The notes: generated from the letters alone by a model not told the origin. Shown: positions 43,547 through 52,493, numbered from the stretch's first letter. The stretch: DNA of 64,000 nt from Agrococcus baldri (GCA_900114805.1 FOZN01000001.1:372001-436000); one strand, 5' to 3'. Translations and numbers: made by a program.

Positions 43547-44374
43547 ATGCCCCGCACGCTCGAGCTCAACGATGGCAGCGCCATCCCCGCGCTGGGCTTC
43601 GGGCTCTACAAGGTGCCGCTCGAGGAGACCGAGCGGGTCGTGGCGGCCGGGCTCGACGCCCGCTACCGGCTCATCGACGGCGCCGAGTTCTACGGCAACG
43701 AGCGCGAGGTGGGCACCGCGGTCGCACGGGCGGCCGATCGCGGCATCGCCCGCGACGAGCTGACCCTCACGAGCAAGTTCTGGGGCGACCCTGACCAGAG
43801 CCCGGCGGCGGCCCGCAAATCCTTCGAAGCCACCGAGCGCAGCCTCGGCACCCACGTCGACGTCTACATGATCCACTGGCCGCGCCCGGCCCGCGGGCAG
43901 TTCGTCGACGTCTGGCGCGAGCTCATCGCGCTCCAGCAGGAGGGCCGCGTGCGCTCAATCGGCGTCAGCAACTTCACCCAAGCCCACATCCAAAGCCTCA
44001 TCGACGAGACCGGCGTCGCACCGGCGATCAACCAGGTCGAGTCGCACCCGTGGCTGCCGCAGCACGACCTCCGCGCCTTCCACGACGCCAACGGCATCGT
44101 CACGCAGGCCTGGAGCCCGCTCGGCCGCGCGCGCATCCTCGACGACCCCACGATCAAGAAGATCGCCAACAACCACGGCGTCTCCCCCGCCCAGGCGATC
44201 ATCCGCTGGCATCTGCAGCTCGAGGGCGCCCTCATTCCCAAGTCGACGCATCCGCAGCGCCTGAGGGAGAACCGCGACGTCGACGGCTTCGCGCTCAGCG
44301 ATGACGAGATGGCTCGGATCGCGCGCCTCGAGACCGGCGAGCGCACCGGCACGCACCCCGACGAGCGGCAGTGA
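43547..44374 (+). CDS. aldo/keto reductase
   Basis: A 275-residue NADPH-dependent aldo/keto reductase, paralogous to the one at 12045 (both begin with L-E-L-N-D-G and L-G-F-G). The motifs are L-I-D-G-A-E-F-Y-G-N-E (Asp and Tyr), the Lys in T-S-K-F-W-G, M-I-H-W-P-R-P (His) and L-I-P-K-S-T-H (cofactor). Note D-G-A-E-F-Y, where most relatives have D-T-A-x-x-Y. It is followed after seven bases by a TetR gene, so the pair is probably one transcript controlled by that regulator. Confidence 0.92.
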   Translation: MPRTLELNDGSAIPALGFGLYKVPLEETERVVAAGLDARYRLIDGAEFYGNEREVGTAVARAADRGIARDELTLTSKFWGDPDQSPAAARKSFEATERSLGTHVDVYMIHWPRPARGQFVDVWRELIALQQEGRVRSIGVSNFTQAHIQSLIDETGVAPAINQVESHPWLPQHDLRAFHDANGIVTQAWSPLGRARILDDPTIKKIANNHGVSPAQAIIRWHLQLEGALIPKSTHPQRLRENRDVDGFALSDDEMARIARLETGERTGTHPDERQ

Positions 44375-44381
44375 TCCAGCG

Positions 44382-45356
44382 ATGAGCACCGACCCCGGCC
44401 CCCAGCACGCCGAGACCCCCGTGCTCCCCCACGCGCACGCCGTCACGTGGGGCGTCGCCGCGCTGCCGCACCGCGGGCCCAAGCGCGAGCTGACGACCGA
44501 GCGCATCGTCGAGGCGGCGATCGCCATCGCCGACGAGCACGGCCTCGAGGCTGTCAGCATGGGCAAGGTGGCGGCGGCGGTGGGCGTCGCCCCGATGAGC
44601 CTCTACCGCTACGTCACCGGCAAGGACGACCTGCTGCTGCTCATGTACGACACGGCGAGCGAGATCACGGTGCCGGGCGCGGCCGAGACCTGGCGCAAGG
44701 GTCTGCGCGAGTGGGCGATGTTCGTGCGGGCCGCCTACGACGCGCACCCGTGGCTGGCCGACCTGCCGCCGAGTTCGACGCCGACGACGCCGAACCGGCT
44801 GGCGATCATCGAGGCGGGGCTGACGGCGCTCGAGGGCGTGCGGATGCCCGACGACGGCAAGGTGCCGACGTTGCTACTGCTGCTCGGCTACATCGCGCTC
44901 TACGCGAAGGCGTCGAGCAACGCGGCGGTCGACGACGCGGTGCGCAGGGCGCTGCCAGAGCTCGTCACCGACGAGCGGTTCCCGCTGCTGGCGCCGGCGG
45001 TGCGGGCGGGCGTGTTCGAGCCGGTCGACACCGACCGCGACACCGGCTTCGGCTTCGGCCTCAGCCGCCTCTTCGACGGCATCGAGCGCTGGCTCGAGCG
45101 CACTGACAACACGGCCGATAGCATCGACCGGCTGCCGACCGCCATCACCAGCGACAAGCAGGTGCGCGAGGCGGCGAAGCTCGTCGAGAAGGCACGCATT
45201 GATCTGCGCCAGGCGGAGTCGAAGGCAGCGGATGCGGTGGCCAAGGTCACAGACCGGCTGCGGGCCGCAGAGTCCAAGGCCGAGGCGGCCGCCGAGCGCG
45301 AGGCCGCGAAAGCGGCGCTCAAGGCCGCCAAGGCCGAGGCGAAAGCACGTAGGTAG
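44382..45356 (+). CDS. TetR-family regulator with long basic coiled-coil tail
   Basis: A 324-residue regulator. The HTH (L-T-T-E-R-I-V-E-A-A-I-A-I-A-D-E-H-G, then V-A-P-M-S-L-Y-R-Y-V) is of TetR type with a C-terminal TetR_C-like ligand domain (residues 100-245). From about residue 255 to the end the sequence is almost wholly Ala/Lys/Glu/Arg with heptad-like spacing (K-L-V-E-K-A-R-I-D-L-R-Q-A-E-S-K-A), ending A-K-A-R-R. Ordinary TetR proteins are near 200 residues, so this 70-residue tail is unusual and may add dimerisation or DNA contacts. It follows the aldo/keto reductase gene by seven bases. Confidence 0.9.
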   Translation: MSTDPGPQHAETPVLPHAHAVTWGVAALPHRGPKRELTTERIVEAAIAIADEHGLEAVSMGKVAAAVGVAPMSLYRYVTGKDDLLLLMYDTASEITVPGAAETWRKGLREWAMFVRAAYDAHPWLADLPPSSTPTTPNRLAIIEAGLTALEGVRMPDDGKVPTLLLLLGYIALYAKASSNAAVDDAVRRALPELVTDERFPLLAPAVRAGVFEPVDTDRDTGFGFGLSRLFDGIERWLERTDNTADSIDRLPTAITSDKQVREAAKLVEKARIDLRQAESKAADAVAKVTDRLRAAESKAEAAAEREAAKAALKAAKAEAKARR

Positions 45357-45627
45357 TCAGTCACACTGCAAGTCGGGGCACTGTCACTGGCGGGGTCAGT
45401 TCCGTGGACGTGACGACCGGACGCCTACTCTCGCTTCGACGCATCCGTGATTCTGTCGGCGACGGCCCGCCACGATTCAGAGGAGAGCGCCAACGCATCA
45501 ATGGGGAGCCCTGGCCTGGAACAATTTCACCTGCTCACCTCGCAGCGAGGGGAAGGTCCGCTCGCTACGGTGAGATGGGCATTTCTCCTCCCTCTCCCTG
45601 ACGGCAGCCCAAGGATCTTGAGTACCC
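45357..45627. other. non-coding boundary stretch before the lower-GC gene
   Basis: About 270 bases with no convincing gene. Possible frames here lack a ribosome site and natural codon use. Base composition begins to drop toward the right. It may be the edge of an acquired segment and must hold the promoter for the gene at 45628. Confidence 0.5.
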
Positions 45628-46929
45628 ATGACTCTGACTGGCACACTGCCGCGACAAGCGGCCCAGAGCACGCCACGGTTCCTACCGGTTCCCGAGCGAC
45701 GCTACTTTGCGATCGTTGAGTCGCTATCCCATGATGAACGGGTTGTTCGACTTGATCTTATTGACGCGACTGATGAGCGCTTTTCCGGAGCCGAGTTCAA
45801 GCGCACCTCCGGAATCTTTCGTCGGATGTGGCAGCAAGCATTCGAATCGCAGCCCTCCGTCTCTCAAATTTCTACGGAGTTGAGCACTTTTAAGGGCGGT
45901 CTTCTTGAAACTGACGTTTCTGACCTTCCCACGTGGAGCTCAGTCTGGCCCGAGGCGTCAAACTGGGCGGAGGTAGTCTTCGGCAGCTCATTCGAGATCA
46001 GGGAAGTACGCCCCGTACCTATCGGCGACTCCAGGCGCCTAGACAGAATCTTCGGCATGGCTGCGTGGCCCAGCGCCACAGCGGATCGAGTCGCGACCGT
46101 ACTCGGGGCGACGCCGCGCCTAGCAGCCTTCGCGACATTCGACGTGGGACAAGGTGCTGCAAGCGCGCTCGTTGACGCACAAGGTTTTGCTTTCATCTAC
46201 AGCGATGTCGGCGCCGCGTTCGGAGGGAACGCCAGAACACGACCCACCAACCTCAAGTACTGCGTTTGCGAACAGCCGGTCGTCGTTCTTTCGCACTGGC
46301 ATCAAGACCACTGGGCGGGGGTGGATTTCGAACCAAGGCTGTTGCGGTCGCAATGGATCGCTCCGCGACAAGCCATCGGTAAGACTCAGAGCCAGTTCGG
46401 AGCTGCAATACTCGAGGCTGGCGGTGACATTCTTATCGTCAAGCGTTCAAGCAAACCAAGAGTGTCAATTGGACAGCGGACCCAGGAGATCCTCATCGAT
46501 TACTGTCGCGGGAACTCAATCAACGACAGCGGGATCGTGTTGACCGTACGAAGGCTTGCGGACAAACTGCTTTGGATCTTCCCGGGCGACGCGGATTACT
46601 CCATGTTCTGCCCTCAACCAGGACGCCTAGTTGGACTCGTCGCTACTCACCACGGTGCTAAGCCAAGACAACCCGGAGCTGTACCGTCGCCCGGCGCGAA
46701 CGCTTACCATCGGCTGGTCTATTCGTTCGGCGTTGGAAATATTTACGGTCACCCACATCCGGTGGCGCTCAACGCACATCTCGGGGCAAGTTGGTCGTCG
46801 GCGAAAGTGCGGCAGACATCGGGGCGACCCGGGACACCGGCACGCGGCCCGGTTGCTGTCGGTTGGACACAACCCCCTCGTCAGTTGTTCCACCTCCCGC
46901 ACTGCCTTGAAGTTCCAATCGTCTCGTAA
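45628..46929 (+). CDS. ComEC-type metallo-beta-lactamase-fold protein with unknown N-terminal domain
   Basis: A 433-residue protein. Residues 165-390 match the MBL domain of ComEC/Rec2: F-D-V-G-Q-G-A-A-S-A at 171-180, the metal signature H-W-H-Q-D-H at 223-228, G-D-A at 320-322, A-T-H-H-G-A at 339-344 and Y-G-H-P-H-P at 373-378. Enzymes of this group hydrolyse DNA or other phosphodiesters. Residues 1-160 match nothing I know, and there are no membrane helices, so it is not a competence channel. The gene is visibly less GC-rich than its flanks and uses rarer codons, suggesting horizontal transfer. No partner gene is adjacent. Start ATG 45628, with AAGGA 12 bases upstream. Confidence 0.82.
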   Translation: MTLTGTLPRQAAQSTPRFLPVPERRYFAIVESLSHDERVVRLDLIDATDERFSGAEFKRTSGIFRRMWQQAFESQPSVSQISTELSTFKGGLLETDVSDLPTWSSVWPEASNWAEVVFGSSFEIREVRPVPIGDSRRLDRIFGMAAWPSATADRVATVLGATPRLAAFATFDVGQGAASALVDAQGFAFIYSDVGAAFGGNARTRPTNLKYCVCEQPVVVLSHWHQDHWAGVDFEPRLLRSQWIAPRQAIGKTQSQFGAAILEAGGDILIVKRSSKPRVSIGQRTQEILIDYCRGNSINDSGIVLTVRRLADKLLWIFPGDADYSMFCPQPGRLVGLVATHHGAKPRQPGAVPSPGANAYHRLVYSFGVGNIYGHPHPVALNAHLGASWSSAKVRQTSGRPGTPARGPVAVGWTQPPRQLFHLPHCLEVPIVS

Positions 46930-46997
46930 CCCGCTGACGCCCGAGTCACCGCAAAGGTTGGGCTGTGCTTCAGAAAGTTTGCGCCCACGCTGGAAGC

Positions 46998-47972
46998 ATG
47001 ACCCGCAGACTCCTCTCGATGGCCGGCATCGTCATCGCCGGCACCGTCCTCCTCGCCGGCTGCTCTGCAGCGGGCAGCTCCGTCTCCCCTGCCGCTGAAC
47101 CCGGCTTCGAGTCCGCGCCCGATTGGCCCGGCGTCGAGATGCCGCAGGAAGAGAGCGGCGGCGACATGGGCACCTCCGGCGACGGCTCCGACTCAAGCGC
47201 CGGCGGCGGCCAGCCCGAGATCGCCACCGACGAGGATCGCGCGGTGATCGTCACCGGCACCGTCGCGATGCGCGCCGGCGACCCGCTGCAGATCGCCAAC
47301 GCGGTCTCCGACGCCGCCCAGGCTCGCGGCGGCACGATCGACCGCCGCGCCGAGGGCGCCTCCACTGACTTCGAGCCCGCCTGGGCGACGCTCACGGTGC
47401 GCGTACCGGCCGCCGAGGTCGACGGCATGCTCGACGCCCTGCGCGGCCTGGCCGAGGTCACGGCGCTCGACCTGGGCGAAGAGGTCGTCACCAACCAGGT
47501 GCGCGATCTCGAGGTGCGGGTGAACGCCTCACGGGCATCCGTCGAGCGCCTCACCGAGCTGCTGACGACTGCGGCCGACACCGAGACGCTGCTCGAGGTC
47601 GAGGCGCAGCTGACGCAGCGCACCAGCGAGCTCGAGAGCCTGCTCTCGCAGCAGCGCTCGCTCGAGGAGCTGGTGGCGATGTCGACGCTCGAGGTGCAGA
47701 TCCGCTCGACGACCGTCGAAGGCCCGACCGGCACGCCCAGCTTCTTCGACGGCCTGGTCGACGGCTGGAACGGCTTCCTCGCCTGGGGCGCCACCTTCCT
47801 GTTCGGCCTCGGCCAGGCGATGCCGACGCTCGTCATCCTCGCCATCGCCGGCCTGATCGTCTGGCTCATCGTCCGACGCATCATGAAGCGGATGCCGGCA
47901 CGCACCACCCCGGTCGAGGGCGCGAAGGTCGTCAACCCGGTGGGCGCGAAGGAACCGGCGCCGGTCGAGTAG
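46998..47972 (+). CDS. DUF4349 lipoprotein
   Basis: A 324-residue protein starting at ATG 46998. The N-terminus has a lipobox (L-L-A-G-C). The DUF4349 core spans about residues 80-240: V-I-V-T-G-T-V-A-M-R, A-T-L-T-V-R-V-P-A-A-E-V-D, G-E-E-V-V-T-N-Q-V-R-D-L-E, then a coiled coil (L-L-E-V-E-A-Q-L-T-Q-R-T-S-E-L-E). A membrane helix near 265-295 and a basic C-terminus follow. The family is widespread and uncharacterised; an envelope role is assumed. The base composition returns to the high-GC norm here. Confidence 0.88.
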   Translation: MTRRLLSMAGIVIAGTVLLAGCSAAGSSVSPAAEPGFESAPDWPGVEMPQEESGGDMGTSGDGSDSSAGGGQPEIATDEDRAVIVTGTVAMRAGDPLQIANAVSDAAQARGGTIDRRAEGASTDFEPAWATLTVRVPAAEVDGMLDALRGLAEVTALDLGEEVVTNQVRDLEVRVNASRASVERLTELLTTAADTETLLEVEAQLTQRTSELESLLSQQRSLEELVAMSTLEVQIRSTTVEGPTGTPSFFDGLVDGWNGFLAWGATFLFGLGQAMPTLVILAIAGLIVWLIVRRIMKRMPARTTPVEGAKVVNPVGAKEPAPVE

Positions 47973-47998
47973 CAGCTGCGCAGCGACGGCGAGTGCGT

Positions 47999-48115
47999 TC
48001 AGGCGACCTGGACGCGCTCGTCGCCCACCACATACTCGATCGAGAGCCCGCCGCCCACTACTTCCAGGTATCGGCGAATCGTATCCACCGTGGCGTTGTC
48101 GAGACCGCCATGCTC
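47999..48115 (-). pseudogene. C-terminal relic of an XRE antitoxin
   Basis: The last 38 codons before the TGA at 48001-47999 read E-H-G-G-L-D-N-A-T-V-D-T-I-R-R-Y-L-E-V-V and end V-G-D-E-R-V-Q-V-A. This aligns with the C-terminus of the intact XRE antitoxin at 30710 (S-Q-V-D-T-L-R-R-Y-V-E-A-V-G-G, F-G-D-E-R-I-Q-I-A). Upstream of codon 1 the similarity stops: no HTH and no toxin are visible. It is probably a deletion remnant of a second toxin-antitoxin locus. Confidence 0.65.
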
Positions 48116-48201
48116 GTGAAGCCCAGGCACGTGTGCAGGTTGCCGCGGTCGCCGAAGCGGGTGCGCAGCTTCTTGGCGAACGAGACGGGTTGCCGAACGC
48201 C

Positions 48202-48441
48202 CTAGCGGTCGAAGCGCGGGTAGCGACCGAGATAGAGGCAGAAATCGAGTAGCAGCAGCATGAGCGTGACGACGATGAGGGCGGGCGGCCCGACGAAGTC
48301 GCCCGAAGTGTCGCCGCGTGCGAAGAGCATGAAGAGGAAGTGCGCGATGAACACGTTGACGACGGTGTTCGCGACGGCTGTCATCGCCAGCCAGACGACG
48401 AACGGCACACCTGGTCTGTATCGCGATGGGAATGGTCTCAT
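48202..48441 (-). CDS. small two-helix membrane protein
   Basis: A 79-residue protein from ATG 48441 (M-R-P-F-P-S-R-Y). Two hydrophobic helices (V-V-W-L-A-M-T-A-V-A-N-T-V-V-N-V-F; A-L-I-V-V-T-L-M-L-L-L-L-D-F) are joined by a short loop with R-G-D-T-S-G-D. It ends with basic residues. No family is recognised. The position next to an antitoxin relic invites comparison with small accessory membrane proteins, but nothing proves a link. Confidence 0.55.
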   Translation of the reverse strand: MRPFPSRYRPGVPFVVWLAMTAVANTVVNVFIAHFLFMLFARGDTSGDFVGPPALIVVTLMLLLLDFCLYLGRYPRFDR

Positions 48442-48585
48442 TCGCTGATGAGATCCCTCGCGTTCGGCAGCATGCGTAGCCACGCGATGCCGACAACGAC
48501 AAGCGCGACGACGGAGCGTGCTGGCACCACGAACACCGTGAGCGTCCAGCTGGCGGGGCCGGCTTGGAGGACCCCGTCATCCATC

Positions 48586-49362
48586 TCACGTTCGGCGGGT
48601 CTGTGCTTTTCCGTTGCCGTCGCAGCTCGAAATTCCGACTAGTACTTCACGCTGCACAGTGTCGAGCAGCGCCGGCAGTTCGCGCATGTATTGGAACCTC
48701 GTCACCCGGTCGCTGTCCGGCAGCTTCGCTATTGGGCCAGCGCCTTCGAAGGCCAGCACACGCATTCCCGCGCGATAGGCCGCGAGCACGCCGAAGTGGC
48801 TGTCATCGATCGCGATACACCTGGCAGGGTCGGCGCCTAGCAGAGCCGCCGCGTGCAGATACACGTCGGGCGCGGGCTTGCCCTCGGCGACGTCCTCCGC
48901 ACTGGCGATTGCTGAATCGAACATGTCGATCAAGCCGACCGTCTCGAGGCTGAGCCGGATGCGATCGTGCCCAGAATTCGACGCGACCGCGATGGGTAGA
49001 CGGACGGATCGAAGTGCTGCTTCAACACCGGGGATGGCTGTGACATCACGCCGTAGCGCCTCTGCCATCTCATTGCTGGAGCGCGTATCCCAATCCGGCG
49101 GCAGCGGACGCCCGAGATCTGCCTCTACCGTCTCGCGGAAGAACTGACTCGAGCAGCCGACGAAGCGTTGCCGCATCTCTGCGGGGTCGTAGTGCAGACC
49201 GAGCTCGGCGAGGAGCCGATGCGAGACCTCCATGGCCAGCTCTTCGCTGTCGACGAGCACCCCGTCGCAGTCGAAGACGATCGCCTCATATAGGGGATGC
49301 CCTCCTCTAGACGCAGGCGTCACCGAGGGGTTCGGTGCCGCAACGCGCTTCACGTGCTCCAC
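48586..49362 (-). CDS. HAD-family phosphatase/phosphoglucomutase-like hydrolase
   Basis: A 258-residue haloacid dehalogenase-superfamily hydrolase. Motif I is F-D-C-D-G-V-L-V-D-S-E, motif II A-S-N-S-G-H, motif III contains G-K-P-A-P-D-V-Y, and motif IV is I-D-D-S. A helical cap follows motif I (G-L-H-Y-D-P-A-E-M). Such proteins act on sugar phosphates or similar small phosphoesters. GTG 49362 overlaps the M20 gene by 13 bases; GTG 49353 would give a four-base GTGA overlap and has GGAG nearby. It is the last gene of the six-gene transporter operon, which suggests a role in sugar phosphate turnover. Confidence 0.88.
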   Translation of the reverse strand: MEHVKRVAAPNPSVTPASRGGHPLYEAIVFDCDGVLVDSEELAMEVSHRLLAELGLHYDPAEMRQRFVGCSSQFFRETVEADLGRPLPPDWDTRSSNEMAEALRRDVTAIPGVEAALRSVRLPIAVASNSGHDRIRLSLETVGLIDMFDSAIASAEDVAEGKPAPDVYLHAAALLGADPARCIAIDDSHFGVLAAYRAGMRVLAFEGAGPIAKLPDSDRVTRFQYMRELPALLDTVQREVLVGISSCDGNGKAQTRRT

Positions 49363-50681
49363 CGGAGTGCTGTCTTCAGGATCATGCGGGCGGTTGCCGG
49401 AATCAGCCGTCGATCGACGAATTCATTTGCAGCATGTGCGGATTGGAGATTGCCCGGGCCGCACACGAGCGCCGGCACACCGCGCGCCTCATAGAACGAC
49501 GCGTCCGACTGTGCGCCGTTCGGACGCGGCGCATCCATGGCCGGCGCCCCTAAGCCCGCCACTACCTCATTCCGCGCGGCCATCACCACGCGACTGAAAT
49601 CGCCCTGCGGGTCAGTGTAGGCGGGTGGCCAGGTATCGATCCAGTCGAACTCGATCGGATGCGCGGCAAGCCAAGGATCGAGTGCTGCGGCCGCGTTGAT
49701 GTGCCCTTCGACCTCTGCCCGGATGGCCTCCGAGGTATCGCCAGGAGGAAAGGACAGCAAATAATCGAAGCGTGCGCGGTCAGGGAAATACGGAGCTGCC
49801 GGAAATCCGACATCCGCATGCAGCACACCCGGGTGAATAATGAACGCCCCCGGCGCGAACTGTGGGTGGCGCTTCGTGAAGGCCCACTGCTCTTCGAGCT
49901 GACGCATCGCCGAATAGATGTAGAAGGCCTTGTCGATCGCGTTCACGCCCACTGCATCGCCCCCGCCTCCGGCTCTGATGGCCAGATTGCGCGACGCCCA
50001 ATGTGTCGACCTTCCGCGCACCGTCATCGAGAAGAGGTAGTTGCCCGCGGCGGTGTTTGCAACTTGGAGCGCGCCATCGTCGTACGAAGTGGGCTCGGGA
50101 ATCAACACGGCATCCGGGACGAATCCAGCTTCGAGCACCGCGGTCGTGCCCAACTCATGACTCATGGTCTCTTCGCCGATCACGGAATGCAGGTGGAGAT
50201 CGCCCGCGAGTTGGATGCCGACATCAGAGAGAGCGCGGAAGGCGAGCCATGTCGCAGCATGAGCGGCTTTCATATCCGTCGTGCCTAGCCCATAGATTCG
50301 GTTCTCCGTTCGTACGGCCGTCCATGGGTCGGTGCGCCAACCATCTTGTGAAGCCACCGTGTCGATATGACCGTTGACCGCGAGCGAACGCCCTCCCCCG
50401 GAGCCTGGCAGCACCGCAACGAGATTGTCGCGTCCGCGATCGCCTGTCACGGTGTGATTCTCGGCGCCCGCGCGCGACATCCACTCGGCCAGGAGCGCGT
50501 TCGCGGCAGACTCGCCACCCAGGTGCTCTTCCGCACTGACTCCTGGCTGCAGAGGATTGACGCTCGAGATCGCGACGAGGTCGACCAGGAGCGTCTCAGC
50601 CGATTCGGCGTGCTCGGCGACTGCGAGATCCAGACGAGCGAGCAGATCAGCATCCGGCTCAGCAAGCGACGTGTCGGTCAT
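49350..50681 (-). CDS. M20-family metallopeptidase/deacylase
   Basis: A 443-residue di-zinc hydrolase of the ArgE/DapE/CPG2 type. Metal and catalytic residues are visible: V-N-G-H-I-D-T-V, Y-G-L-G-T-T-D-M-K, the general base in G-E-E-T-M-S, and a C-terminal G-P-G-N-L-Q-S-A-H-A. Its ATG overlaps the ABC ATPase stop as ATGA, so it belongs to the transporter operon. In an Amadori-product locus it could release the amino acid from glycated peptides or hydrolyse an N-acyl group before deglycation (inference). Specificity within M20 is not readable from sequence. Confidence 0.9.
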   Translation of the reverse strand: MTDTSLAEPDADLLARLDLAVAEHAESAETLLVDLVAISSVNPLQPGVSAEEHLGGESAANALLAEWMSRAGAENHTVTGDRGRDNLVAVLPGSGGGRSLAVNGHIDTVASQDGWRTDPWTAVRTENRIYGLGTTDMKAAHAATWLAFRALSDVGIQLAGDLHLHSVIGEETMSHELGTTAVLEAGFVPDAVLIPEPTSYDDGALQVANTAAGNYLFSMTVRGRSTHWASRNLAIRAGGGGDAVGVNAIDKAFYIYSAMRQLEEQWAFTKRHPQFAPGAFIIHPGVLHADVGFPAAPYFPDRARFDYLLSFPPGDTSEAIRAEVEGHINAAAALDPWLAAHPIEFDWIDTWPPAYTDPQGDFSRVVMAARNEVVAGLGAPAMDAPRPNGAQSDASFYEARGVPALVCGPGNLQSAHAANEFVDRRLIPATARMILKTALRWST

Positions 50682-51439
50682 GCGGCTCCGCTCAGTCCCG
50701 TAATGGCCTTGACAAGGGTGTCCGGGGTGAATTCGCTCGTTGGTGCTTCGACCGACACCTTGCCGAGGCGCAGCACGACGATGCGATCGGTCACCTCCAA
50801 CACGTGAGGCAGGGTGTGCGAGATGAAGATGACGGCGAGGCCTCGTTCGCGAGCCGCCTTGACAACATGCAAGACCTCTGCAGATTGGCGGGCACCAAGG
50901 TGGTTGGTCGGTTCATCGAGGATGATGACCTTGTTTGCCCAGCTGACCGCACGCCCGATCGCGACTGCTTGCCGCTGACCACCGGAGAGCTTTGAGATCG
51001 AGCGTGTCGATGACGGCACCGCAATGCCGACGTTCTGCAACTCTTGGCTCGCCACCTCATCCATGCGCTTGTTGGCCAGGAACCCAAGTTTTCCCCAGAA
51101 CCCGGGCACCAGTTGTTCGCGACCTAGGAACATATTGGCGCTGACGGAGAGATCGGGCGCGAGCGAAGAATCCTGGTACAAGGTCTCTATACCGGCTTCC
51201 AGTGCCTGCTGGGGCGAGTGCCATTCGACTCTCTCCCCGTCGAGGTAGAGTTCGCCGGAATTGGGGCGGTGGGCCCCCGAGAGCGCTTTCACGAGGGTCG
51301 ACTTTCCCGCGCCGTTGTCGCCGACAAGGCCGACGACCTCACCCGCCGCGACGGAGAAGTCGACGTCGTCCAGCGCGATCACGTTGCCGTAGCGCTTGCT
51401 GATCCCGCGTGCTTCGTACACAGGCTGCTGTGCGGTCAT
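50678..51439 (-). CDS. ABC transporter ATPase, single-domain sugar type
   Basis: A 253-residue ABC ATPase starting at ATG 51439. Walker A is V-G-D-N-G-A-G-K-S-T, the signature is L-S-G-G-Q-R-Q, and Walker B is V-I-I-L-D-E-P-T-N-H-L-G. It carries one ATPase domain, whereas RbsA-type partners are usually fused doubles of about 500 residues, so it resembles the FrcA group and must act as a homodimer. It powers the permease encoded 10 bases upstream (51450-52493). The order binding protein-permease-ATPase is that of carbohydrate-uptake family 2 transporters. Confidence 0.92.
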   Translation of the reverse strand: MTAQQPVYEARGISKRYGNVIALDDVDFSVAAGEVVGLVGDNGAGKSTLVKALSGAHRPNSGELYLDGERVEWHSPQQALEAGIETLYQDSSLAPDLSVSANMFLGREQLVPGFWGKLGFLANKRMDEVASQELQNVGIAVPSSTRSISKLSGGQRQAVAIGRAVSWANKVIILDEPTNHLGARQSAEVLHVVKAARERGLAVIFISHTLPHVLEVTDRIVVLRLGKVSVEAPTSEFTPDTLVKAITGLSGAA

Positions 51440-51449
51440 TGCTTTCTCC

Positions 51450-52493
51450 CTAGCTTCCTGCGTTCGAGCGGCCGATACCTTGCACTGCGACGGCGACGGC
51501 GATGAGAGCACCGACGACGATCTGCTGCGCATTCGGCTCGACGCCGATCAGAATGAGCCCGCTGAGGACGCTTGCCGTGATGAGCGCGCCCAGAGCCGCG
51601 CCGGTGACACGGCCAAGACCACCCATGAGGCTGACACCACCGATGACTGCGGCAGCGATCGCCTGCAGCTCTCCACCACGCCCTGAGGCGGGAGAACCCG
51701 ATCCGAGTCGGAAGTAGACGAACAGGCCGGCGATCGAGGCGAGCACGCCCCCGAGCACGTACACCTTCATGAGGTGTCGCTTCACGTTGATGCCCGCGAC
51801 GCGCGCGGCGAAGACGTTCGAGCCGATGGCGTATGTGTGGCGGCCAAAGCGCGTCTTCGATAGCACGACCGCTGCCACGACAAGAATCACGAGCGCCACA
51901 AGCAGCGGTGCAGTGAAGACATCGAGGTATCGAGTGTTGCCGATCTGCACGACTTCAGCGGGGGCACCCGCGATCTGGACCCCACCGGTGACAACAAGCG
52001 TCGTGCCCATGCAGGCTCCCATCGTGGCGAGCGTCGCGATGAAGGGCGCGAGATTCACGCGTGTCACCAGCAAGCCGTTGATCACACCGACCAGCACGCC
52101 GACCAGCAGCGCCGTGCCGATGCCAGCCGCGATGCTCAGCCCCGGATCGATGCCGTTCGCGGTGGTTGCGCGAACGGTCAGTGCCGCGGAAACCCCCGAG
52201 AGCCCGAGGACGGCGCCAACCGAGAGGTCGATTCCACCCGTGATGATCACGAACGTCTGCCCGATCGCCATCAGCATCACAGGAGCGAAGTCCTGCATGA
52301 TGTTGCCGAAGCTGGCAGTGGAGAAGTAGCGCGGATTCAGGATCGAGAAGACGGTCACCATGATCGCGAAGACCACGATCAGCAGCGTCTCCTGCCGTGT
52401 CGCGAGCTCTACCCATCGGCCACCCCGCTTCGCCCGGAGCGGGCTGGATTCGACTGCGGGCGTATCTCTCGTCGCCGTGCTCACCGGGTTCAC
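51450..52493 (-). CDS. ABC transporter permease, RbsC type
   Basis: A 347-residue membrane protein of about ten helices, the carbohydrate-uptake-2 permease type. Motifs are G-Q-T-F-V-I-I-T-G-G-I-D-L-S-V-G, a first cytosolic signature of these permeases, and G-G-V-S-L-M-G-G-L-G-R-V-T-G-A. GTG at 52493 overlaps the TGA of the binding-protein gene as GTGA. The substrate is probably a monosaccharide-derived compound; the cluster context suggests Amadori products. Confidence 0.93.
   Translation of the reverse strand: MNPVSTATRDTPAVESSPLRAKRGGRWVELATRQETLLIVVFAIMVTVFSILNPRYFSTASFGNIMQDFAPVMLMAIGQTFVIITGGIDLSVGAVLGLSGVSAALTVRATTANGIDPGLSIAAGIGTALLVGVLVGVINGLLVTRVNLAPFIATLATMGACMGTTLVVTGGVQIAGAPAEVVQIGNTRYLDVFTAPLLVALVILVVAAVVLSKTRFGRHTYAIGSNVFAARVAGINVKRHLMKVYVLGGVLASIAGLFVYFRLGSGSPASGRGGELQAIAAAVIGGVSLMGGLGRVTGAALGALITASVLSGLILIGVEPNAQQIVVGALIAVAVAVQGIGRSNAGS

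Noticed and set aside
45404..45719. Short rightward frames before the MBL gene
   Set aside because: No ribosome site, no recognisable protein features and partly overlapping the supported gene start.
48340..48953. Rightward frames opposite the HAD gene and small membrane protein
   Set aside because: Arg/Ser-rich translations without motifs; the HAD motifs on the other strand are complete.
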